Assembly (NCBI GenBank): GCA_963931865.1
Contig: OZ007507.1
Span: forward strand, 3,130,077 to 3,194,076
DNA from: Axinella damicornis
Lineage: Eukaryota; Porifera; Demospongiae; Axinellida; Axinellidae
Length of the DNA: 64,000 bases
Direction: 5' to 3'
Shown here: piece after piece, positions 20,950-29,300 of the stretch
Layout: every line of letters begins with the position of its first letter
How positions within the stretch are numbered: position 1 is the first letter of the stretch
Notes under the pieces: model-generated
Told to the model about the DNA's origin: nothing
The model's database searches: none
The model's input: only the letters and a program-made list of their open reading frames with translations
Position numbers and translations under genes: made by a program

Positions 20950-23370
20950 CACACATACACTCACAGACCTCGGTAAAACAGATGAAGCTCTACAGGAGTA
21001 TGACACACTGCTAATGCAGCGAGTAGATGAAGAGAGCGCATTTGGCTTGATGGATGCAACCTCGTTTCTCTGGCGACTGAGCCTGATGGGCGTGGACCCA
21101 GGGGAGGGGAGGTGGGAGAAGGTGGTGGAATGTTGCACAAAGTGGCTGGGGAACCACTGCTCCGCCTTTTTTGACACCCATATCATGATGTCCCTGGCTC
21201 ACGGGAACGTCTCAGAGTCAGCCGCCAGAATGACACTGGCCAAGCAGATGATCAAGGTAGTAGAAGCCCATCAGTTCACTGGCTTCCCCCGGCCAGCTTT
21301 CTGTACATTTTCTTCCCACTCTTGTAACTTCATTTACTCTTGCAGTCTGTTGAAGCCCACGCACAGACTGGTTCTGCTATGAACACCGGACCAGGCATAG
21401 CTGCCAAGGTGACTACTATTGCAGCATGGTGAACAAATTGATTTTTTATCAATTTCTCCCTCGTGTGTGACTGTGTACTTAGCTGGGAGTTCCTGTCTGT
21501 AATGCACTGTTGGCCTTCGGACAGGGAAAGTACGATGAGGTAAGATTTAGAATCTTCCATGCTGTTCATATAAGTAACTCATGCAGGCAAACACATGGAT
21601 ACATCTGCATCACTGTTTGCTGTTATAATTTGTCTAGCCAGCTGCAGGTTATCACTCATATAGCATTCATTCAGGGGCTTGATGGTTGGGCTGTTTTGGT
21701 ACGTAACTGATTAGCTTGACAGTACCTATATCTACTGCAAGCTATCAGTATACATAATGTATATATACTAAGATACTATGTCGTAGAGGCTCATCGCTAT
21801 CAATTGACAGTTTATGTCTAATGCTCCAACAACTTCTCGAACATTTACTAAGATACTGTTGTGTACATGTGAAGAATGATTTGCAGTAGGAAGTAGATTA
21901 TTCCGTTGACTTTCTCATGGAAATTCAACAATTGCTATCTATATCCTTATGATGCAGGTGCTGTCTACCTTCCTCCCGCTGCGATATGACCTTGCTTCTT
22001 TTGGAAATAGTTGGGCCCAGCGACAGATTTTCAGTGTCACTGTCATTGAGGCAGCTGTCAGAGCCAAGGAAATCCCCCTGGCACTTGCTCTAGTTGCTGA
22101 GCTCAAGGTAGATATTAGCCTCGTTCCCAGGCCACGTCCTGGGAACGAGGCTTGGTAGATATCTATGTATAGGATAGAGGACTTTAACGCATGTTAATCA
22201 TATAGTGATAACAAGTTTCTGTATAAAACGCCTATACCGCGAGAGTGCAATTATTTCTGTAATCTGCACTGCTTTCAGCCAATCAGCTGCTGATTACACT
22301 TTTTTGCACTGGTACGAGTGCAAAAAAGTGTAATCACGAGCTGATTGGTTATGCCGCTGCGGTTTCTACGTGGTTTCTAGGTTCGAACAGAAAAGTAAAC
22401 AAACGATTATCGAGTGCATAAAGGTAGCTAAGCGTCATGGCAGAGGGTAGCTACTGGTCAAATGAATTTTCCTGTCCCACTATTGCTGCGTTTCTTCATG
22501 AGAGCGTGTGCGAAAATACCGAAGATGTTGCTGGGGCTGGAGAACTCGTATTCGACGCGACTGACACCGAAACTCGTACACGACGGTCGCCGAACCATGG
22601 ACAATAAACAGCAAGGCGATGCTGCCACACCCACTGCTCCGCCTACGAGCAATGCTTACCAGGTCCCAGCAGCGCACAAGAGTTGCCACGCGGCCTGAAG
22701 GAGGCGACAACACGCCCGTACGGCGGCTTGAGACGGTGGCAAAAACAGTGTGGCATCACAGTAGCTACCAGTGTGAGGCTAGTGCTGGTGACAATCATGC
22801 AGTACGCTACTACACAGCGTCAAGGACCTCCTGCCTACATAATAGGGATTGATACCGGACTGATAGCTGCATCCGTGTCGTTGCATATACTTTCTGTGTA
22901 CAGTTATTGCTGTATCAAAGATTCTTTGCTGTGCAACTGATTGATAACTCAGTTTCTATATGATTAATATGTGATAGCATGATTTGGAGTGCAATTTTGG
23001 GAATTAATTGCACTCGTAAGGTCAGTAATTTCACTCGGCTTCGCCTCGTGAAATTACAAACCTTACTCGTGCAATTAATTCCCAAATTGCACTCCAAATC
23101 ATGCTATTACATATACAAACACCCTGGGAATTAACTGACGAAGCTGCATCCCGAGACCAGTTAACACCGCTCAAGGGTTCCCAAGGTTGTTTAAGTCCGA
23201 ATCGCTCAGATTCCGTCTTTCCTCCGCAGGCCCAGAAACCTAAGAACAAGAGGCTGTCCAGGTTGTTTGAGGAGCTAAAGTCATCCTATGACAGACAGCA
23301 GAGGATCCACCCCCTAGTGGAGGCCGGCGGAGAACCAGTAGCGAAGATTTTGAAGACCAGAGAAGACTAA
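13512..23370 (+). CDS. TTC38: Tetratricopeptide repeat protein 38, complete, 11 exons
   Basis: Exons with continuous phase: 13512-13688, 19650-19698, 19832-19984, 20107-20239, 20302-20408, 20546-20671, 20967-21256, 21346-21408, 21483-21539, 21958-22107 and 23230-23370 (TAA). Together they encode about 481 residues, close to the 469 of human TTC38. Family landmarks include the N-terminal [15 protein letters not shown] segment, REGDHLKAF, the YQKQRD turn, [11 protein letters not shown], and a C-terminal RLSRLFEEL helix resembling the end of the human protein. TPR-like helices run throughout, and the cellular role of the family is poorly known. Intron 1 is 6 kb because a complete DNA transposon (14365-19544) sits inside it in the same orientation. 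Introns 5 and 6 carry GT- and CA-rich microsatellites. No frameshift or premature stop was seen. Confidence 0.92.
14365..14408 (+). repeat. Left terminal inverted repeat of the P-like transposon
   Basis: 44 bp, the exact reverse complement of 19501-19544, preceded by target duplication ACTCTAA. It contains the internal palindrome GCCGCCGAAGGCGGC. Confidence 0.95.
14572..18076 (+). CDS. P-element-like transposase (RNase H fold), eight exons
   Basis: Exons with matching phases: 14572-14860, 14973-15062, 15136-15990, 16060-16107, 16197-16903, 17016-17240, 17400-17628 and 17727-18076 (TAA). The product is about 930 residues. The N-terminus is short and basic and shows no THAP zinc finger. Exon 3 has a Cys/His cluster (GCKLWH, SHHKR, then [10 protein letters not shown]) that could bind zinc and DNA. 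Exon 5 has [14 protein letters not shown] and [13 protein letters not shown], which match the first two acidic positions of P-type RNase H cores. CPSHQLKN follows, and the last exon has [14 protein letters not shown], which fits the final acidic residue. These landmarks follow the order of P transposase/THAP9-like proteins. The second in-frame ATG (14572) is preferred over 14467, but the start is not certain. Introns are small, as in the host genes. Confidence 0.85.
18159..19382 (-). CDS. Second protein of the P-like transposon, unknown function
   Basis: A single uninterrupted frame of 407 codons, from ATG at 19380-19382 to TAG at 18159-18161. It is transcribed from just inside the right TIR toward the transposase gene. 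The N-terminus is acidic and then carries a short basic [13 protein letters not shown] stretch that could be a nuclear localisation signal. The rest is predicted largely helical with no family I recognise, no nuclease or zinc-finger signature and no membrane segment. It lies wholly between the TIRs. Classical P elements encode transposase and truncated repressor forms from one gene, so a separate antisense gene is unusual. It could be a regulator, an accessory DNA-binding protein, or captured cargo. The frame is long and without stops, which argues for recent selection or a young insertion. Confidence 0.75.
   Translation of the reverse strand: MAEAVGDQVVLETIEIQEELQVETQPPAKKPRVRLLKKDIQAICKGMLLIKPVEVLPTVISSVEADATHLQAFPKREKLWKHVKASEALPDLVRQLIVGYVNVYKTHHKGKDKYAHFLVAWHEFFSRFAVEGSDPENAIWCALVSGGDDYLRDTGDRSAIMTSIAKAVYELLTEKASQLQEQRKGPAHTDSRYPQAKEALPDDDASIIRVSGFALHSAIRFGRKALLPKNKSKHTTVARQKFTKELELLKLMKTADKSFMPRVVTYQDRGHMTIMHPAMLDFGRTLFSTVRLSLNYTNYMKKGPEVFKHTHDHVLQDSELLQKFKSCLENIPHSSTQGPASDVEEAVVSKVYITLVTKMLHTINNDFLKNLSLLDKIATGKGTGAKLLLRDKLKATAADTHSRVPKI
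19501..19544 (-). repeat. Right terminal inverted repeat of the P-like transposon
   Basis: 44 bp, the exact reverse complement of the left repeat, followed by target duplication ACTCTAA at 19545-19551. Confidence 0.95.
20409..20475. repeat. GT-rich microsatellite
   Basis: Alternating GT with GAGT and GGGT interruptions begins exactly at the donor of TTC38 exon 5, so length changes here would abut the splice site. Confidence 0.85.
20813..20962. repeat. CA/CG/CGTA microsatellite cluster
   Basis: Runs of ACAC, ATACAC and about twelve ACGC units fill the end of TTC38 intron 6, right up to the acceptor of exon 7 at 20967. The usual pyrimidine tract is replaced by CA repeats. Confidence 0.9.
22117..22153. 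repeat. Short palindrome of the AGCCTCGTTCCCAGG family
   Basis: AGCCTCGTTCCCAGGCC faces its complement TCCTGGGAACGAGGCT across a tiny loop. Related half or full copies appear at about 2612-2632, 11091-11120, 23397-23427, 26251-26308, 45324-45341 and 63690-63706. Confidence 0.8.
22279..22348. repeat. Hairpin repeat in TTC38 intron 10
   Basis: Arms CCAATCAGCTGCTGATTACA and the complementary arm ending CACGAGCTGATTGG enclose inverted TTTTTTGCACT blocks. A non-autonomous inverted-repeat element is likely. Confidence 0.7.
22971..23110. repeat. Long near-palindromic MITE, about 140 bp
   Basis: The arms begin GTGATAGCATGATTTGGAGT on the left and end in the complementary AATCATGCTATTAC on the right, about 65 bp each with few mismatches. 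The internal motif AATTGCACTCG is shared with the hairpin at 41825-41965. Confidence 0.85.
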
Positions 23371-23975
23371 CTTCTACTCTGAAATATATATTCTAGCCTC
23401 GATCATATGTGGCTTGGTAACGAGGCTTGTGTATATTCGTGTACATGTGCTGAAATTAAGATAGTCCAAGTACAAGTTGACATAATTATAGAGGACTTGA
23501 ATTAAGAGAGTATAGGATAACTCAGTATCAGTAACTCATTGAAAATTAGCAATCCATTTTCGAATACTTAATTTTCAAGGCAACACGATCGACTTTAAGA
23601 TCGTCACCAACCAGCTATATAATTATACCTTCCATAGCTGCATTCTTGTAAACCCAGTAGCTATACATGGCATCAAAATTATTGTTGGGCTCCAAAACTT
23701 TGTAATAGCTGGATCTTGGCTTCGAACTTCAGACACACAGATCTAGTTACATGTCTGCTACACGACAAGCAGGATGATCACTGTAGCTAGTCAACTGCAT
23801 GCTACACCTCGAGCTCCTTGCCGAGTCCTTGGGAAGTTGGGAACTGCATATGTGTCATCTGCCAACCTAGCAGTCTGGCACAATACAAAGCTCAAATGTG
23901 ATCGATGAAATTACACTCCTGGTAGGGGAAAATTGTGCCATTGCAGTCTATATATGCATTCCATGGCACTGTTAA

Positions 23976-24572
23976 GGTTACGGGTTACAGTTTGCAATTG
24001 CGCATGCGCGGCGCGCGCTTGTGGTTTACAGTCAACAGTGAAATGTGTGCGCAACTTTGGCGTCAGTTTTTTATCGCTGAACTTACATCTAACCGTATAT
24101 TAGACTGGATTTCAATTCTACGAAGAAAGGGGCAGGGCGGCTCGAAAAGTTTTACCGAGATAAACATCCTGTTCGTGAGATACTGTGCGTTCTACTTGCC
24201 TGATCTGGCGAAAAGCGAATGGCTTTGTGGTATGAACGACCATCACTCGTTTTTCCAACGGCAGCGAAGCGAAGTCGCTCCGAGCCGCCCTCCAGTCAGT
24301 TGAAAACTTCCCATGGGTGCTGCCAAGCGGGCCTGTTAGCCCTTTCTGATTGCAAAATCTGACGCCAAAAATCGGCAACTCGACCTTGAACTTTGATGCC
24401 ACTGCCCGTGTTGGCATGTTGTACTCAGGCACTAAGACTATACCAGCTAGAAGGTACTCGTATTGCTGTTATACCTCGTTTTTGTTGCGTGTCTCTAGCT
24501 AGTTCCTGCACGGCGGGACAAAGGTAACTTGTATGTTATGTATATTTAATGAGCACACGGTATCCCGTAACC
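23976..24572. mobile_element. Non-autonomous TTAA-flanked element, 597 bp
   Basis: GGTTACGGG(T/A)TAC lies inverted at both ends and each end abuts a TTAA (23972-23975 and 24573-24576). A TTAA target duplication is characteristic of piggyBac and Kolobok elements. The interior has no recognisable transposase, so it would depend on one elsewhere. Confidence 0.7.
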
Positions 24573-24902
24573 TTAATCCTACCACTTTATGACTACACAT
24601 TGCAATTCAGTCTACCACTCGATCTTTGATAGCACTGTTAATCCTACCATTGCATGACTACACATTGCATGGCAGTCTAGCTGCACTCTCAATTTGTATG
24701 ACCATATTAATTGTACTTGTAGTTACTCTTCCACATTGAAATTCACCATGGGCGCCCCTCAATAAAGCTTAATACTTGCTCACCGCTGGCTGCTAAGGAA
24801 TGAAGGGATAGAGGCTCTTTATAATTCAGTTTACCAGACCTCCTTTTATCAGAAAAGACATCGTCCAGCTTAGCTGTTCTAGATCAGCTCCATGCAATAC
24901 GG

Positions 24903-24960
24903 CAAGAGCGCATGATGACATCATCATCATTGCAGACGATGATGTCATCATGTGCTCTTG
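24903..24960. repeat. Hairpin with 23-bp arms
   Basis: CAAGAGCGCATGATGACATC pairs with the complementary segment ending GATGTCATCATGTGCTCTTG with one mismatch around a short loop. Each arm contains ATGATGACATCAT, itself nearly palindromic and resembling an ATF/CREB-type TGACATCA core. Any regulatory role is speculative. Confidence 0.7.
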
Positions 24961-25268
24961 AAGACAGCTGTCCAACTGTACTATACATTCAAGCCAATCT
25001 TATATACAATGTATAGATAATTCAGTACTGCCTAGTTGTTTGTCACTTAAGTCTTAACACACAAGGATTTCAAAATTAATGTGATGTAACTTGTAAATAC
25101 TTTACTTCACAATCACAATTTAAATACACAGGTGCTGCAAGAGAACAGGTGAACACAGTATAGTAAGCTCAAAAATGCTGCACAAGTAACACTACTAAGT
25201 CTAAGAAAACAAGTTTTGCTACAAGAACTCTGAAAATATCACGATGATGTTATACAATGATGTTATGC

Positions 25269-25888
25269 TCACCTATATGAAACCAGGTAAGCTGGGTAGG
25301 CACGGTCGTTCTCATACGTGATGTACACTTTGCTTCCACCAGTGACACCACTGACACTATCATAGCGGCGCTGAATTGCTCCTTCTCCCCCACCACACCT
25401 GAGCGGAGGTTTGGTATAACGGTGTGAGTGCGGACCACAGCAGTAGCTATATCCAGTCAAGACCCATGCCACTAGCATTTTGTTTACACCCTCTCTGGAT
25501 TGGTATGCATAACCGTTTGAATACGAGGCATTCACAGCAAAGTAATTGCCTTTGCCCCACATTCCATTATTGCTAAATCGCATGTCAAAACTTGAGTCTC
25601 CTTTGTAGATCTCTCTGGGATCCGTTGTTCTCGATCCATGGAAAAGCATTTGTTCTCCCAGTATACCGTCATTAAACTGCAGCATGTGCTCGCTGCAATG
25701 AATGTACTTCTTCCATAGTGGCTTGTTCTGAATTCGCTCAATCTTCAAGATATCAGCATTTGGCATACTCTGGAGGAATCTTCCTGCTATGCGTCCGTAC
25801 TCCTCTGACTCAAATTCAGGATCCAGGGGCATCAGAATACATTCTGTACCATCATCCATGTGATCCCACGTTTCTGGGTGGTCTGCAT
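25269..25888 (-). other. Terminal exon: PARP-type ADP-ribosyltransferase domain
   Basis: Residues 4619-4824 of the fusion. It opens with a PETWDHM segment like that preceding PARP14-type catalytic domains, then IERIQN..LW, LFHGS (His 4702), GKGNYFAVNASYS (Tyr 4734) and KVYITYENDRAYPAYLVSY. The third catalytic position, Glu in PARP1, aligns with Val 4806, giving an H-Y-V triad. By analogy with PARP10/14 this predicts mono-ADP-ribosylation, or an inactive fold, rather than polymer synthesis. It could be read as a separate small gene starting at an ATG at 25919, but the phase match with the upstream exon favours fusion. Confidence 0.85.
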
Positions 25889-26314
25889 CTGCATAAAGAA
25901 TCGTGATTGGCATGATCATAATGGGTTTTCACGAGAAGTCATATACAGACACATCAGCTAATACCTTTAGCGGCCAGGTGAATATATCCACAGATAAATC
26001 TGCTGGGATTCGAACCGATAACTCTCTGACTACATGCAATTGTACTGGCAGAGGAGTGAATGCATAGGAAGATTGTCTCTAGTCACATTACTCAATAACC
26101 TTCCACCATAATTATGTGACTAAAGCAACTGACCCTTGGATATGGCAGAAACAGGTCCTATACATTACTAGGACCATATAGTATCTCATATTTGTGTTTC
26201 CCCTAAACTAGGGTACCTGCTGATCTTGGATCTGGTCATACTTAGCCTCGTTACCAGGTGCTTGGTAATTTTCCCCAATTACCGAGTGCCTGGGAATGAG
26301 GCTAGGTCATACTT

Positions 26315-26351
<37 letters not shown>

Positions 26352-29300
26352 TTTCAGCCTTGGGAAAAATGCTAATGCAATTCTGCAGTATGTATTAAGT
26401 TGTAATTTGTCTTCATGCACCAGTTGATGTATATGATACAGAGCTATGTAATTCAATTACATGACGTTTGTGTGATAACTAACCTTCAGTCCCAGCCAAT
26501 GACTTCAAGGTAGAAATAAATGTTAGCTTTGGGATTTCCCCAATATTACCCAACAAGCAGCTTAGCTTCTCATCTTTCAGTAGTTCAAGCAACAGCTTCC
26601 TAGTAGCAGAGAAGGCTTCACTGGCATCCAAGTGACTATACACAGCTGCCGGAGCACAAGGGGGAATTTGGTAGTTGGGGAGGCGACTCTTATTCTCATG
26701 CTCATTGATAAGGTATACACAATCCTGAAATACTGGTATCAATGGTCCAGGTGAATGTGGAGACCGCTTCAAGGATTCCAGCAGTTCAACTAAATGACTG
26801 CTGTCTACCATGTCCGGTCTGAGGCCACAGAAAGCATAGTGAACTCCCTTGAGACACTTTTCTGCTGTTTCATGGCATAGAAAGCAGACCAGGGCAGGAA
26901 AGTGACAGGCTCCATCTGACTGCTCAGAATCAAAATCCTCTTGTTGTTCAGTACTAGAAGTTTCATCTTGTTGTCCAGCATTAGAAGTTTCTTCTTGCTG
27001 TTCACCACTTGAAGTTTCATCAGGTTCTTCAGTATTGGAAGGTTTTTCTGGTTGTTTAGCTACGGCTGTGGTATCAGAGATTTCTTTTGCATTTTCAGTA
27101 TTGGAAGCTCCTCCTGGTGGGCTGATACCAGATGCTTCATCCTGGACTTGCATTCTCGTGGAATTCAACTCTCCCATCGACTTCAACAAGAATTCTGCTG
27201 CTCTGAAATCAACCTTGGCTTGCTCTAGCCATATTCTTGCACTCTTTATGCAAGTGGATGGCTTTGGAGGTTGAACGGGTGCTTGATGAACTGGTTGGAA
27301 GCGAGTTGGTTGTGGAGGTCTATATCCTCTTCTTGTAGGCACTGTTGGGAACCTTCGTGGTAAGCGATGTGTTGGAAGTGCAGCAACGGAGTGTGGTACT
27401 GGCTGTGGTGCAGAGTAGGGACTCGGAGTTCCCGATACAGGCTGCAATTTTGGAGACTGAGTACGCCGTGATTTCGAGTAGATAGAATCTGTGTTACCAT
27501 CTGCAAATGTGTTGGTACTTGAAGGTGTGGTGATCACCTCCTCTTCTCTCTCTCCTTCTTCACCCCCCTCCTGCTCTTCCTCCTCTTCTCTCTCTCCCTC
27601 TTCCTCACTCTCCTGCTCCTCCTCCTCTTCCACCACCTCCTCTCCATCCAAACACAGCTGTTCAAACCTTGCTCTAAGTGTTTCAAGCTTTTCCCCAAGT
27701 TGATGATCCTCATCAATTGTCTGAAAAGGAAGCTCAGTACAACGCACCAACCTCTGGATTTCCATTACGGCTGCAGTAAAGAGCTGCTGCATTCTACTTT
27801 GCAACACCAACTGGTAATGTAAATGCCCAATCAACCGGATGGAAATCAAAGATATATCAAGGCCTGAGAGTCTTTGCACTTCTGCAGACTGATAGATTGC
27901 TCTCAACCATGTATGCAGTGCGACTAAATCACTAATTGGGACTTCTGCTAAGGTAACTGGTGTTGCAAATACACCTGTCAATGTCAACCTTGAAAACAGT
28001 GCAACATGCTGAAGAGGTGTGAGACGTTTGTAAAGTTGAAGGGGAGAGACCCACTTGACCTCTTCTTTACTACTTCCACTATCATCTGAAGTGATGCGTT
28101 TCTGAGTTCTAATCTGTACCGACTGTTCAAACACTTTGTGGGAATGCTCGACCTCCACGACCTCACAATATTCAAGGATTCCATCTGAGTGGAATAACAC
28201 CAGTTCACCTGCACTGAAGTTGAGAATGATCAATGAATCTTGTGGAGTGAGTTCATCCAGTGGAACATCATCACCGACCTCATGGTAGGTAATCCCTCTC
28301 GCTTTACTGGGATTGTATGGTTCAACTCTCTCAGTGTCCAAAGTGCGGGGAATACCGTGGGGATCACATTGGAACATTGCCATAATATGTCTGTCATTCT
28401 TGACCTCTCCATGTAGCATTCTTCTCGCAACAAATGCCAGCTGCTTCAGGAATTCATCTTCACTGAAGTCACCAATGTGTGGTGAAATATATAAACATTC
28501 CTTATCATCTTGCACTTCCAAGTGGCAAAAGTAGCCACTGAATTCTGTTCCAGGAATGGACTTGCCACTCTGACAGAGCACTGTTTTCAATGGCACATGT
28601 GCAATGCATTTGATTTCAAGCTGTGGGAGTCTGCCAACTGCTTCAAGAAACTCTTGAGTTGGCAAACTCTTGTTTTCACTCCAATACATGCGACACAATC
28701 CATTGAACAGCTCATTGGAGGTTAGTGTATCGAGGAGTTTCTGCTTATAGGGACAGTGTGTTGGCCGTTTCTTCAAGGCGTATAGCTCCTCTTCATTGCA
28801 ATTAAAGTCAGGGCTCTTCACATCATCATGAATTTTCTCTGACACTACTGCGCTAAGTAGTCTGACACCTAGGGAGGATGGAGGAATTGTTCGCCCTTTA
28901 TCGTCAGGAAGAGGTTGCCTTATGAACTTGAAATCAGTGCGTGCACGAGGAGGGAGCCTTTCAGCATACCATGGTACATCATCATATAATAGCTCTTTAG
29001 AATCTTGGAGCTCATTCTTTTCTGTTAAGAGGATCAAACTGGCCTGAACAGTACTGAGACTTGTATCCCCATGGCGTAAGCATCGGATAAGTTCATTGTA
29101 TGCACTTTCTGCAACTTTCATGTACTGATCATTTCTGTTGAGCTCCTTCCCAAAATTCTTTAATTCAGTATCCATGCTACTAAGAACCTGAGCATATTTA
29201 GCAGCATCCCACAATTCTGGAATGCCTAGAGTTGTCAAAAATCTGTTGAACCTCAGAAGATCTTGTGGCACTTTGTAACAAAATGGTTCTAAATAGCAGT

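Larger units (their letters stand above)
23371..25268. other. Intergenic region between convergent TTC38 and sacsin-PARP genes
   Basis: No supported gene. It contains the TTAA-flanked element (23976-24572), imperfect direct repeats around 24573-24680 (ATCCTACCA...TGACTACACATTGCA twice), and a strong hairpin at 24903-24960. The polyadenylation signals of both flanking genes should lie here but I could not fix them with confidence. Confidence 0.6.

Noticed and set aside
20737..21186. 149-residue minus-strand frame rich in Cys-Val-Cys
   Set aside because: It is a translation of the CA/CG microsatellite and the antisense of TTC38 exon 7.
22436..22606. Frame [16 protein letters not shown]... in TTC38 intron 10
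   Set aside because: 57 codons only, no splice donor or recognised family, and surrounded by hairpin repeats.
25269..25919. PARP domain as an independent intronless gene starting at ATG 25919
   Set aside because: A TGA lies just upstream, and an acceptor TTTATGCAG at 25889-25891 joins in exact phase with the giant exon. The residues before it (MIMPITILYA) have no PARP similarity.
25990..26110. tRNA gene suggested by GGTTCGAATCC on the minus strand
   Set aside because: Only a B-box-like stretch is present. No acceptor or anticodon stem could be folded around it, so at most a tRNA-derived SINE remnant.
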